Part shown: piece by piece, positions 24,785 through 33,269 of the stretch | Layout: the number at the start of each line of letters is the position of its first letter | Numbering within the stretch: position 1 is the stretch's first letter | Source: Candidatus Binataceae bacterium | GTDB taxonomy: Bacteria; Desulfobacterota; Binatia; Binatales; Binataceae | Direction: 5' to 3' | NCBI GenBank assembly: GCA_035294265.1 | Contig: DATGLK010000037.1 | Span: 1 to 34,978 of the forward strand | DNA length: 34,978 nucleotides | The notes under the pieces: model-generated | What the model was told of the DNA's origin: nothing | The model's database searches: none | The model's input: only the letters and a program-made list of their open reading frames with translations | Made by a program: the position numbers and the translations under genes

Positions 24785-27660
24785 TGGCTCGCCGCCGCCT
24801 CGATCACCGCACGGCAGCGCGGGCATAGCTCGGTGGGCTCGCGATGGTAGGTCCAGCAGCGTGGGCATTTGTGCCCCTCGCTGCGCCGGCCGAGGATCAG
24901 TAGGGGCGGATGCTGACTGAGGCGCACGAAACCCTCCTCCAACCGCCCACTCTCGCCCTCCAGCCGCGCTCTGAATTGTTCGGCGCGGGCCGCCGGCATG
25001 AGTTCTACTTCCGCGACCACAAACAACTCGCGCAGTTGCTCGCCGGCCTGGCGCAGGATGTTTTCCAACGGATCGCCCGGGGGCACGGCCAGCTCCAAAT
25101 GGGCCTCCAATGGCGCCCCGATCATTCCCGCCTGGCGCAGATCCTCCAGCAGCTTGAGGGCAACCGTGCGCACCTCCAGCAGCGCCTGCCATCGCGTCTC
25201 CAGCTCCGCGTTTCCCGCCGCCGACACCTCCGGCAGATTCAGCAGATGGATGCTGGCCGCGCGTGGGGCGGGAACATGGCCGTAGATTTCCTCGGCGGTA
25301 TAGGGCAGCAGCGGCGCCATGATCCGAAGCAGCGCGTCCAGGATTTGCAGCAGCGCGGTTTGAGCCGAGCGGCGCGAACTGGACGTGGGTGCATCGCAAT
25401 AAAGCCGGTCGCGCACCACCTCGAAATAGAGCGCACTCAGATCCACCACCGCAAAGTTGACCAAGGCGTTGTAAACAGCTTGGAAATCGTAGCGCTCATA
25501 GGCCGCACGCGTAACCTGTTTGAGCCGCTCCAAGCGGGTTAGGATGAAGCGATCGAACTCCGCCATCGCATCCGGCTTGAGCTGGTCGAGGGCCGGGTCG
25601 AAGTCGTACAGATTGCCCAGCAGATAGCGCGCAGTGTTGCGCAACTTGCGATAGGATTCAGCAACCGCCACAAACAGCTCGTCGCCCACCCGCATATCGG
25701 CGGCATAATCGACCGAGGCGAACACTAGACGGATAACGTCGGCACCCACCCGTGCGACCACCTCGGCGGCGTTCTCCACGTTGCCCAACGACTTGGACAT
25801 CTTGCGGCCCAACTCATCGAGAGTCAGGCCATTGGTGATCACGCTGCGATAGGGTGCGGCCTGGCGAATCGCGGTGGCGGTAATCAGCGAGACCTGGAAC
25901 CATCCGCGATGCTGGTCCACGCCTTCGATATAGAGATCCGCGGGCCAATGCAGCTCGGGCCGGCGCGCCAACACCGCCGCCTGCGAACAGCCGGAATCAA
26001 ACCAGACGTCCAGAATGTCTTCGGTCTTCTCGAATCGGCTGGCGCCGCAATTTACACAAAGCTCACCCGCGCCGAAATCCTCGGCCGGTCGCGCGTACCA
26101 GGCGTCCGAGCCCTCGGCCGCGAAAATCTCTTCGGCCCGACGCAAAACCGTGGGGCTAAGGCTGACCTCGCCGCAGCCGCTGCAGCGCAGGGCGGGAATC
26201 GGCACACCCCAGGCGCGCTGGCGCGACAAGCACCAATCGGGGCGGCTCTCCATCATGTTCTTGATGCGATCGCGCGACCATCGCGGAATCCAGTTGACCT
26301 GTTCGATCTCGGCCAGTGCGCGCTGGCGCAAATCCTGGTGATCGATTTGAAGAAACCATTGCTGGGTGGCGCGAAAGATCAGCGGATTTTTGCATCGCCA
26401 GCAATGGGGATAGCTGTGGCTGAGTTCCCGGGCCTGCAACAAGGCGCCGGCCGCGCGCAGATCCTCGACGATAGGCCCGTTGGCATCGAACACTCGCATC
26501 CCGGCATATGCGCCCGCCTGCGCGGTGAAGACGCCACCCTCGTCCACCGGGGTCAAGGGCGCCAACTGGTACTTGCCACCCACCACGAAGTCCTCGTAGC
26601 CGTGGCCCGGCGCGGTGTGGACCAAACCGGTGCCGGCCTCCAGCGTGACGTGCTCGCCGAACATCAACTTGACGTCGCGCGCGGCCAGCGGATGGCGAAA
26701 AATGTCCTTACCGTCCAGCGCGTGGAGCGCGGTGGGGCTCAGCGGAATGCGCCTGATCGCACGCCGGCCGATGGCCTGCTCGAAATTCTCCACCAGCCTG
26801 GCGGCCACGATATACAACGCGCCGTCCAGCTCCAAGGCCTCGTAGGCAAAGCCAGGGTTCAGACTGATGCCCAGGTTGGCGGGTAAGGTCCATGGTGTGG
26901 TGGTCCAAATTACCGCCAACAGTCGGCCTTGCCGATGCGCCTCGCTCAGCAGCGGACCATCGACCGGATCCGCCGCGAGTGCATCCGCTTGGCCAACTTC
27001 CTGGTTGATCCTGAAAGCGACGTAAATGGAGGGCGAGGAATGGTCGTGATATTCGACCTCGGCCTCGGCCAGGGCAGTGCGGCAATCAAAGCACCAATGG
27101 ACTGGGCGCAGACCGCGGTAGACGTAGCCCTGCTCCACCAGCTCGCGTAAGACTGCAATTTCGGCGGCGTCATAGGCAGGGCTGAAGGTGAGGTAGGGAT
27201 TACTCCAGTCGGCGATCACGCCTAAGCGGCGGAAATCCTGGCGCTGCGCCTCGATGTAGCGCTGAGCATGCTCACGGCAAAGCTTGCGCAACGCCAGCTT
27301 GGGCAGGCTACGCGCCTTGCTCCCCAGCTTGCGCGAGACCTGATGCTCGATCGGCATCCCATGGCAATCCCAACCCGGCACAAACGGCGTCCGGAAGCCC
27401 ATCATGGCACGCGAGCGAATAATGAAATCCTTGAGAATCTTGTTTAGCGCGGTACCAATATGTACTTCGCCGTTGGCGTAAGGCGGCCCGTCGTGCAGCA
27501 CGTACGTGGGCGCTCCTTCTCGGGCCCGGAGAAACTCACGGTAGAGGTCGAGAGCGTCCCAGCGGGCTAAAATCGCCGGCTCCCGCTGGGGCAGGTTGGC
27601 CTTCATCGGAAAGTCGGTACGAGGCAGACACAGGGTATTTTTGTAATCTGAACTGGCCAC
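24781..27660 (-). CDS. ileS: Isoleucyl-tRNA synthetase
   Basis: Charges tRNA-Ile with isoleucine. The 959-residue class I synthetase begins at a GTG (27660) with DYKNTLCLPRTDFPMKANLP, the usual IleRS N-terminus. Active-site motifs: PYANGEVHIGT (HIGH equivalent, 60-70), WDCHGMPIE, KMSKS (620-624). The editing domain includes TTTPWTLPANLGIS and a GHGYEDF loop. The C-terminal zinc finger is CPRCWTYHREPTELCPRC. All parts are present. No T-box leader is seen upstream. It is translationally coupled to lspA. Confidence 0.98.
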   Translation of the reverse strand: MASSDYKNTLCLPRTDFPMKANLPQREPAILARWDALDLYREFLRAREGAPTYVLHDGPPYANGEVHIGTALNKILKDFIIRSRAMMGFRTPFVPGWDCHGMPIEHQVSRKLGSKARSLPKLALRKLCREHAQRYIEAQRQDFRRLGVIADWSNPYLTFSPAYDAAEIAVLRELVEQGYVYRGLRPVHWCFDCRTALAEAEVEYHDHSSPSIYVAFRINQEVGQADALAADPVDGPLLSEAHRQGRLLAVIWTTTPWTLPANLGISLNPGFAYEALELDGALYIVAARLVENFEQAIGRRAIRRIPLSPTALHALDGKDIFRHPLAARDVKLMFGEHVTLEAGTGLVHTAPGHGYEDFVVGGKYQLAPLTPVDEGGVFTAQAGAYAGMRVFDANGPIVEDLRAAGALLQARELSHSYPHCWRCKNPLIFRATQQWFLQIDHQDLRQRALAEIEQVNWIPRWSRDRIKNMMESRPDWCLSRQRAWGVPIPALRCSGCGEVSLSPTVLRRAEEIFAAEGSDAWYARPAEDFGAGELCVNCGASRFEKTEDILDVWFDSGCSQAAVLARRPELHWPADLYIEGVDQHRGWFQVSLITATAIRQAAPYRSVITNGLTLDELGRKMSKSLGNVENAAEVVARVGADVIRLVFASVDYAADMRVGDELFVAVAESYRKLRNTARYLLGNLYDFDPALDQLKPDAMAEFDRFILTRLERLKQVTRAAYERYDFQAVYNALVNFAVVDLSALYFEVVRDRLYCDAPTSSSRRSAQTALLQILDALLRIMAPLLPYTAEEIYGHVPAPRAASIHLLNLPEVSAAGNAELETRWQALLEVRTVALKLLEDLRQAGMIGAPLEAHLELAVPPGDPLENILRQAGEQLRELFVVAEVELMPAARAEQFRARLEGESGRLEEGFVRLSQHPPLLILGRRSEGHKCPRCWTYHREPTELCPRCRAVIEAAASH

Positions 27661-27749
27661 AGTATGGTCGCGATTCCGGCGCCCGCAGGCGCCTTGGTAA
27701 GCTCTTTACACCAAAGCCAAGGGAGTCTGATTAGCTTAACTGATACCCA

Positions 27750-27784
27750 CGGGCCGCGCGAGTAGCTTGGCCGGCAACGGCCCG
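27750..27784 (-). terminator. Possible hairpin after the LLM oxidoreductase gene
   Basis: A 7-bp stem (CGGGCCG / CGGCCCG) with a 21-base loop lies 18-52 bases downstream of the stop at 27802 and before ileS. There is no T-run and the loop is large, so this is weak. Confidence 0.3.
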
Positions 27785-27801
27785 CAGGGCTTGTGTCGTG
27801 A

Positions 27802-28641
27802 TTAGACTTTGCCGATAAGCTGGCGTTCCACCTGCGCGATTACCGCCAGCACGCCCGCCACATCGGCGGCGCGCGGCGCGACCAGCAGCCGCCCGACCCC
27901 GACATCGGCAAAGCGACGCGCCAGGTCGAGATCGAGTTTGGGCTCGGCCTTGGGCGTAATCGTTATCTCGAACTCATCCAGCCGCCGACCGTGGCGGGCG
28001 CAAGCCTTGCGCAGGCCGGCGATCGCCGCCACTGCATCCTCCAGGCTCATATCGTAGCCGTACCATCCTCGCCCACTGCGCACGGTACGGCCAAAGGCAT
28101 ACGGCGTACGTCCGCCCCAGACGATTTCCGGGGTCGGTCGTTGTACTGGCCGAGGTTCCGCGCGAATCCCGCTAAAAGAGAAAAAGCGGCCGTGAAATTC
28201 GGGCCGCTCCATGTTCCACACCGCTTTCATCGCGGCCAAAGCTTCCTCCGCCCGCGGCCCGCGGTCCTGAAAGGGGATACCCAGAGCCTTGAATTCCGCC
28301 TCGGCGCTGCCGATCCCAAGCCCCAGGATCAGTCGGCCGCCGCATAGCACATCCAGCGTGGCTATCTCCTTGGCCAGGACCAGGGGATTGCGCTGGGGCA
28401 GCAGGATGATTCCGGTGCCAAAGCGCAACGTGCGGGTGTGGCCGGCGGCAAATGCGATCGTGCCGATCAGGTCCAGAATCGGCTTGTCTGGCGGCATTCG
28501 AAACTGCGGATCGGGCAGCACCAGATGTTCGCCGCCCCAAAAGCTCTCGAAACCCGCCTGCTCGGCGGCGCGCGCAACGGTAGCGATCGCTTCAGGCCCC
28601 ACGCACGGATGGGTATTGATTTCGAAAAGTCCGAATTTCAT
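27802..28641 (-). CDS. LLM-class flavin-dependent oxidoreductase (F420- or FMN-dependent)
   Basis: A 279-residue luciferase-like TIM-barrel protein, cytosolic. Family features: MKFGLFEINTHP start, AEQAGFESFWGGEHLVLPDP, RTLRFGTGIILLPQRNPLVL, KEIATLDVLCGGRLILGLGI (flavin/F420 loop) and GPRAEEALAAMKAVW. The pattern is that of the F420-dependent branch annotated as TIGR03619, but FMN use cannot be excluded. The ATG at 28641 has GGGGAG just upstream; a GTG directly before it is also possible. It shares a strand with NIPSNAP and Rieske genes but is 421 bases away, so it may be transcribed separately. Substrate unknown. Confidence 0.88.
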   Translation of the reverse strand: MKFGLFEINTHPCVGPEAIATVARAAEQAGFESFWGGEHLVLPDPQFRMPPDKPILDLIGTIAFAAGHTRTLRFGTGIILLPQRNPLVLAKEIATLDVLCGGRLILGLGIGSAEAEFKALGIPFQDRGPRAEEALAAMKAVWNMERPEFHGRFFSFSGIRAEPRPVQRPTPEIVWGGRTPYAFGRTVRSGRGWYGYDMSLEDAVAAIAGLRKACARHGRRLDEFEITITPKAEPKLDLDLARRFADVGVGRLLVAPRAADVAGVLAVIAQVERQLIGKV

Positions 28642-29062
28642 CACTTCTCCCCGAAGGCTGCGGCGACGCGCTCGCCGATTGTTCCGAATTGTTGGGCGCA
28701 GACACCCTTCCCTGCCAACTGCGTGGGAGAAGAGTCAAGAGAACAGCGTCCTGCGCCAAACCAAGGCTCGATGGGCAAGAAAACGGCTTCCCTTCGCGAA
28801 ACCTGCAAGGCCGGCCGCTATGTCACGACCCTCGAGCTTACCGCGGGGCTTTCGTACTCCTCTGACCCGCTCACTTTGCGGGAGCGGGCCAGCCTCACGC
28901 TGGCCGCGTGCTTTCTGCGCCCCGCGTGACGCGCGGGTGAGGGTGCGGCCGCCGCCCGCCGTGCCAAGCTTTTTGTTTTAGGGCACCCCAATCTCTCCTG
29001 GAGGAAGAGCCGTATACTTGTACCCCGGTTCCTATTCGCACTAACCCGCCAATGGTTCCATG
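28642..29062. other. Intergenic region carrying a hairpin-rich repeat
   Basis: About 420 bases with no convincing gene. Open frames through it have unlike codon use and no family features. Its main content is the repeat at 28866-28937; the LLM gene promoter probably lies near 28650-28750. Confidence 0.5.
28866..28937. repeat. Cluster of three adjacent hairpins, REP-like
   Basis: CCCGCTC/GAGCGGG (28866-28888), GGCCAGC/GCTGGCC (28887-28905) and CCCGCG/CGCGGG (28921-28937) follow each other, and CTCAC/GTGAG pair around them (28871-28875 with 28938-28942). This resembles dispersed palindromic intergenic repeats. It could also mark the 3' end of the NIPSNAP transcript. Confidence 0.55.
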
Positions 29063-29677
29063 TTAGCGAATCGGTGAGAACGAAGCTGGGATCAGGATGG
29101 AGTTCTCCGCCTTGACCAGCAGATCACCCATCGGCGGCGGCCAGGAGCCGTCCTTCATCGCCTCCGCCCGAATCCGCTCGCGCTCGGCATAATCCTGATA
29201 AGCCCAAATATGAAGCCACTGGTTGAGTGGTCCTACCTCGCTGTACCAGCCCGCGATAAAGGGTGAGAGCTTGGCCCGTTTCTCAATCCGCTCGCTCCAG
29301 TTCTTGATCAAGGTGGGGATGCCGCCGGGCCGAATCGTGTAGCGGCGCATCTCTACCAGCGAACCGAGTTGCGCCGGAACCAGCGGAGGGGAAAACGGCG
29401 CGGGCATGAAGATTTCGGTCTTCTGCTCGACCAGAAATTCCTGCAGGGCCGGCGGCCAGCCTTCTACCTTGCCGGCGGCTGCGCGAATCTGCTCGCGATG
29501 GGCCTGACTCTCGTAGGGCCAGACGTGGATAATCTGGTTGAGCTGGCCGATTTCGCTATGCCAGAAGGCGGCCAAAGGAGAGAGCTTGATACGCCCGGGC
29601 AAGGCCCGCTCGAACGCCGCCTCGGCCGCTCTCACGCTGCCCATCTTAACCATATAAGTCCGCATTTCGTAGATCAT
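29063..29677 (-). CDS. NIPSNAP-family protein with two repeats
   Basis: A 204-residue protein made of two dimeric alpha-beta-barrel units. Unit 1 starts MIYEMRTYMVKMGSV and includes FWHSEIGQLNQIIHVWPYES; unit 2 starts LVEMRRYTIRPGGI and includes GWYSEVGPLNQWLHIWAYQD. The tandem form is common in bacterial NIPSNAP proteins, whose biochemical role is mostly unknown; many sit beside catabolic oxygenases. GGAGAG lies about 7 bases before the ATG. It starts 53 bases downstream of the Rieske gene and is very likely co-transcribed with it, so it may help handle the product or bind a ligand of that pathway (inference). Confidence 0.9.
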   Translation of the reverse strand: MIYEMRTYMVKMGSVRAAEAAFERALPGRIKLSPLAAFWHSEIGQLNQIIHVWPYESQAHREQIRAAAGKVEGWPPALQEFLVEQKTEIFMPAPFSPPLVPAQLGSLVEMRRYTIRPGGIPTLIKNWSERIEKRAKLSPFIAGWYSEVGPLNQWLHIWAYQDYAERERIRAEAMKDGSWPPPMGDLLVKAENSILIPASFSPIR

Positions 29678-29730
29678 GTGCCGCTCTCCATAAGTGCTGG
29701 TTGCGGGGCGCGCTCAGAGGCGCGTCGCCG

Positions 29731-31089
29731 TTACTCGTGAGCCTCGGCCGCCACGCTGGAGGGCCAGCCCGGGCGCGCCGGCGCCGCCACGATCCGGCCG
29801 TCGGGCGCGACCGACACCCTGGGAAAATTGCGATAGATTTCCTGCCAATCGCGCTCTTCCTTCATCAGCAGATCGCCGGCGTGAACCGCCAAGTAAGCCT
29901 GCGGATTATCCACTCCGGGTGGCACCGTGCCGTCGCGCTGCAAGGCTTGGGCAGCCTCGATCAGCCGGCGGCGGGTCTGAATTACCATCAGGTCACTATA
30001 ACCCAGATGCTCCAAGTCGTGATCGAGGACCGCGCCCATGCTTTCGGTTACGGCCTGGTCCTGCAGCAGCACGCCATCAATCCCGGTGAAGCTCTTGTTG
30101 CGCTGCGCTTGACGATCGATCCCGTAATCGCTGGCGGCATTGTGGCGCAATCGCCAGCGCCCGTGCCAATCGGTGCTGTTGGGCAAGTAGTCCAGCTTGT
30201 GGGTAAAGCCGGCCATCCACTCGCCGCTCTTGAGCGTGCGCGAGCGCGGTGCGTTACCCTTCCAGGTCATTTGTAAAAACATGGTGTGATGGTCGTCCAT
30301 CGGGACCCAGGCCCGAGCCATAATATGGCGGTCGAAATCGCCGTCGGGCGCGATGGTCCAAAAGGGCATCGCGAAAGGGGCGAAGCGCCAGTAAAACTTG
30401 CCGTCGATCAGCCGGCGCGCGCCGTACACGGTACCCAGCTCGGTACGCGCCACCATCATTTCGGGCTGGCGATTGGCGGCAGGATAGCGGCTCATGTTGC
30501 CTGGCGGAAAATCGTCGCCGTTTACTCCGCCCACGTGCAGGAAGCCAAAATGCGAAGTGTCGATGTCACCCTCCAACGCTTGCGCCCAGTTGCATTCGCG
30601 CTGGCAAAAGAACATCGACACCTCGCTCTCGGGCAACAGCGCGGGTTCCAGCGCCGGCAATTCGGGCGGTTGCGTACGCGGTCCCATGTACACCCAGATA
30701 AGGCCGTTGCGCTCCATCGCGCGATAGGCGCGAGCGCGCACCTTGGCCTTGTAATCGTACTCGGGTGGCACGTTGGGCATCTCCACGCAGGCGCCGCTGA
30801 CATCGAATTTCCAGCCGTGATAAACGCAGCGCAACCCCTCGTTCTCGTTGCGCCCGAAGAACAGCGAGGCGCAGCGATGGGGGCAGCGGTGGTCCATCAC
30901 GCCGATCCGGCCGGCGCTATCGCGAAACGCGATAAGCTTCTCGCCCAGCAGCATCAGCCGTAGCGGTGCTCCATCGGCGGCGAGCTCGGTGGCAAGCGCG
31001 GCAGGAATCCAGTACTGGCGCATCAGTTCGCCCATCGGCGTACCGGGTCCCACCCGGGTCAGGATGTCGTTTTCCTTCGCGGATGCCAT
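29731..31089 (-). CDS. Rieske non-haem iron oxygenase, alpha subunit (phthalate dioxygenase-like)
   Basis: A 452-residue cytosolic oxygenase. The N-terminal Rieske domain has CPHRC (C69, H71) and CVYHGWKF (C88, H91) for the 2Fe-2S cluster. The catalytic domain has NWAQALEGDIDTSHFGFLH, giving the bridging Asp and iron ligands H180 and H185. The layout fits the phthalate 4,5-dioxygenase/O-demethylase group, which works as a homo-oligomer without a beta subunit. No ferredoxin or reductase gene is adjacent, so electrons must come from elsewhere. GAGGAG lies 8 bases before the ATG. It leads the transcription unit with NIPSNAP and faces the methyltransferase-like gene over a shared 196-base promoter region. 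Substrate not determined. Confidence 0.93.
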   Translation of the reverse strand: MASAKENDILTRVGPGTPMGELMRQYWIPAALATELAADGAPLRLMLLGEKLIAFRDSAGRIGVMDHRCPHRCASLFFGRNENEGLRCVYHGWKFDVSGACVEMPNVPPEYDYKAKVRARAYRAMERNGLIWVYMGPRTQPPELPALEPALLPESEVSMFFCQRECNWAQALEGDIDTSHFGFLHVGGVNGDDFPPGNMSRYPAANRQPEMMVARTELGTVYGARRLIDGKFYWRFAPFAMPFWTIAPDGDFDRHIMARAWVPMDDHHTMFLQMTWKGNAPRSRTLKSGEWMAGFTHKLDYLPNSTDWHGRWRLRHNAASDYGIDRQAQRNKSFTGIDGVLLQDQAVTESMGAVLDHDLEHLGYSDLMVIQTRRRLIEAAQALQRDGTVPPGVDNPQAYLAVHAGDLLMKEERDWQEIYRNFPRVSVAPDGRIVAAPARPGWPSSVAAEAHE

Positions 31090-31285
31090 CGCGCAACTCC
31101 TCGTTGGTCGGGCGCCACCCAGGCGCCCGTCTTTCTCTACAGCCTTGCCATACTCCGAGCGCGCAGGAAAGCGCGCCGGCAGCGTACCGGCAGGCCGGAT
31201 TGCAGCTTGAGGGCAGACGAGCCAGGCGCTTTCTGCTATCAGTGTGGGGATTTATCTGCGATCTGGCACTGATCAGGAGGCTTAG

Positions 31286-32461
31286 ATGAAGCGCAGCATG
31301 GATCGAATCATCACTTCCCACGCCGGCAGCCTGCCCCGCCCGGGTGACTTGCGAGAGCTGGTCGTGGCCAAGGAAAGCCATCAGCCCTACGACGCCGGCA
31401 AGCTGGCCACGCGTTTGCGCCAGTCGGTGGCGGAAGTGGTCAAGAAGCAAATTGAATCCGGGATCGACGTGATCAACGACGGCGAGCTTTCCAAAGTTAC
31501 CTTCACCAGTTATATGCGCGAGCGGCTGAGCGGAATTGAAGACCGCAAAGCGAGCCATCCCACCCAAAAAATATACGCGCGCGATGAGAAGGAATTTCCC
31601 GAATACTTTGCCAAGGGGCCCGTTTTCGGCGGCGGTGCCGGGGGTCCCAGCGGCGGCCAAGGCGGGGGCACCCGCGAGGCAGTACTAACCGGCCCCATCA
31701 AATATATCGGTCAAGCGGCGGTGGCGGAGGATATCGCCAATTTCAAAGCCGCGCTGCAAGGCGTCAACCCGCTGGAGGCCTTTCTCCCCGCGGTGACTCC
31801 AGGCACCATCGAGCACTGGCTGCACAACGAACATTATCCCGACGCTCAGTCCTATCTTTACGCGATCGCCGCCGCCCTGCACGAGGAATACAAGGCGATC
31901 ATCGACGCCGGCTTTGTCTTGCAAATAGACGACCCCGATCTTCCCGACGCTTGGCAGATTTATCCTCAGATGGACATCGCGGCCTATCGCAAGTTCGCCG
32001 AACTGCGAATCGACGCGCTCAATCGGGCGTTGGAAGGCCTGCCCGAGGACCGCATACGCTTCCATACCTGCTGGGGCAGCTATCACGGCCCCCACAAGTA
32101 CGACGTGCCTCTCAAGGAGATCGTCGATCTAATCCTCAAGGTTAAGGCCGAATGCATCTCGATCGAGGCCTCCAACCCCTGCCATGAGCACGACTACCAT
32201 GTGTGGGAGAAAGTCAAATTGCCGGCGGGCAAATCGCTGATGCCTGGCGTCGTCGGCCATTACAGCGACTTCATCGAGCATCCCGAGCTGATCGCCGAGC
32301 GGCTGGTGCGCTACGCCAAAATCGTGGGCCGCGAAAACGTGATCGCGGGCACCGATTGCGGAATCGGCAGCCGCGTGGGCCATCCCAAAATCGCCTGGGC
32401 CAAATTCGAGGCGATGAGCGAAGGCGCGCGCATCGCCAGCAAGCAGCTTTGGAACCGCTGA
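31286..32461 (+). CDS. Cobalamin-independent methionine synthase-like zinc methyltransferase (MetE C-terminal family)
   Basis: A 391-residue TIM-barrel protein related to the C-terminal domain of MetE. Seen: ITSHAGSLPRPGDLR, GIDVINDGELSK, LQIDDPDLPDAW, and zinc ligands in RFHTCWG (H260, C262), ISIEASNP (E294) and AGTDCGIGS (C358). It lacks the N-terminal half of true MetE, so it likely moves a methyl group between other partners or cleaves a thioether; methionine synthesis is not assured. A glycine-rich segment (about 115-128, FGGGAGGPSGGQGGG) forms an unusual loop. AGGAGG precedes the ATG. It is divergent from the Rieske gene, and a demethylation link is possible but inferred. Confidence 0.9.
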   Translation: MKRSMDRIITSHAGSLPRPGDLRELVVAKESHQPYDAGKLATRLRQSVAEVVKKQIESGIDVINDGELSKVTFTSYMRERLSGIEDRKASHPTQKIYARDEKEFPEYFAKGPVFGGGAGGPSGGQGGGTREAVLTGPIKYIGQAAVAEDIANFKAALQGVNPLEAFLPAVTPGTIEHWLHNEHYPDAQSYLYAIAAALHEEYKAIIDAGFVLQIDDPDLPDAWQIYPQMDIAAYRKFAELRIDALNRALEGLPEDRIRFHTCWGSYHGPHKYDVPLKEIVDLILKVKAECISIEASNPCHEHDYHVWEKVKLPAGKSLMPGVVGHYSDFIEHPELIAERLVRYAKIVGRENVIAGTDCGIGSRVGHPKIAWAKFEAMSEGARIASKQLWNR

Positions 32462-32495
32462 ACGCATCCCGAAAGCGCCGAAGGAGACCTATCAG

Positions 32496-33071
32496 ATGAG
32501 TGCCACACCCACGCCCATCGGAGCCGAACTGGAACGCGTCCGCCAACGCTGGTCGTGGGTGTTGGCGCTGGGCCTGCTACTGATCCTCTGCGGCCTGATC
32601 GCGCTGTCCGATACCGTCGTCGCCACGGTGGTATCGGTGATGCTGTTGGGATGGTTGCTGCTCTTCAGCGCCGCCTTCCACGCGATCCATCTGTTTCAGG
32701 CCCATCGCATCCATCCCTTCCTCGACCTGTTGGGTTTCATCTTCGACCTGGTCCTGGGTCTTTTGCTGCTGACCGATCCGGCCGCCGGCGCCGTCACCTT
32801 GACTCTGGTGCTGGCGGCGTTTTTCCTGGCCAGCGGTCTGATGCGCCTGTACGGCGCCGCCAGCTCCCAGCTGCCTCATCGCGGCTGGGCCGTGCTCGAC
32901 GGCGCGGTTGCTGCCGTGCTGGGAATCCTGCTATGGGCGCATTGGCCCTCGTCAGGCCTATGGTTCATCGGCTTCGCCATCGGCATTGAGCTGATTCTGC
33001 GTGGCTGGAGCTGGGTAGCACTCGCCTTCAGCCTGCGCCGCTCCGTCAAAGCCGGTTCGCTCGCCAGGTAA
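32496..33071 (+). CDS. HdeD/DUF308-family membrane protein
   Basis: A 191-residue inner-membrane protein with about six helices in three pairs (about 22-40, 45-68, 75-95, 103-120, 130-150, 155-180), the internal repeat pattern of the HdeD acid-resistance family. It starts MSATPTPIGAELERVRQRWS with AAGGAGA 9 bases upstream. It begins 34 bases after the methyltransferase gene, so the two may be co-transcribed. Function in this family outside enteric acid stress is unknown. Confidence 0.88.
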   Translation: MSATPTPIGAELERVRQRWSWVLALGLLLILCGLIALSDTVVATVVSVMLLGWLLLFSAAFHAIHLFQAHRIHPFLDLLGFIFDLVLGLLLLTDPAAGAVTLTLVLAAFFLASGLMRLYGAASSQLPHRGWAVLDGAVAAVLGILLWAHWPSSGLWFIGFAIGIELILRGWSWVALAFSLRRSVKAGSLAR

Positions 33072-33162
33072 TCCCGCAGCCAGTTTCAGGTGGGCGGCCT
33101 TGCTCAACCTTAAGACCGCGCGGGGAGGGCCGCCCGTGTCACACCCCTATCAACCCATCATT

Positions 33163-33186
33163 GGGGGCTTCGTCGGGGGCTTCGTC
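33163..33186 (+). repeat. Two adjacent copies of a 12-bp unit (GGGGGCTTCGTC)
   Basis: Exact tandem duplication in the 198-base gap before the DUF72 gene. Probably a slippage product; no role seen. Confidence 0.7.
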
Positions 33187-33269
33187 TCGGGGGACCGTCC
33201 CCTGTTTCAGCGGCGTTCTGCTAAACTTAAGGACGCGCAAACCGCCACTTTGGCGCGACCGCCCGTTCG

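Noticed and set aside
24785-25399. N-terminal extension of lspA to 377 residues
   Set aside because: The extra part lies inside ileS in another frame, is low-complexity, and LspA is normally about 150-180 residues.
25909-26886. 325-codon plus-strand frame
   Set aside because: Antisense to ileS, whose motifs are continuous on the minus strand.
27661-27801. T-box or other riboswitch before ileS
   Set aside because: No T-box motif or specifier stem found; only short GC palindromes such as GGCGCC repeated at 27678-27693.
28770-28929. Short plus-strand frame starting MGKKTASLRETCKA
   Set aside because: It runs through the hairpin repeat; no ribosome site and no recognisable domain, so coding is not supported.
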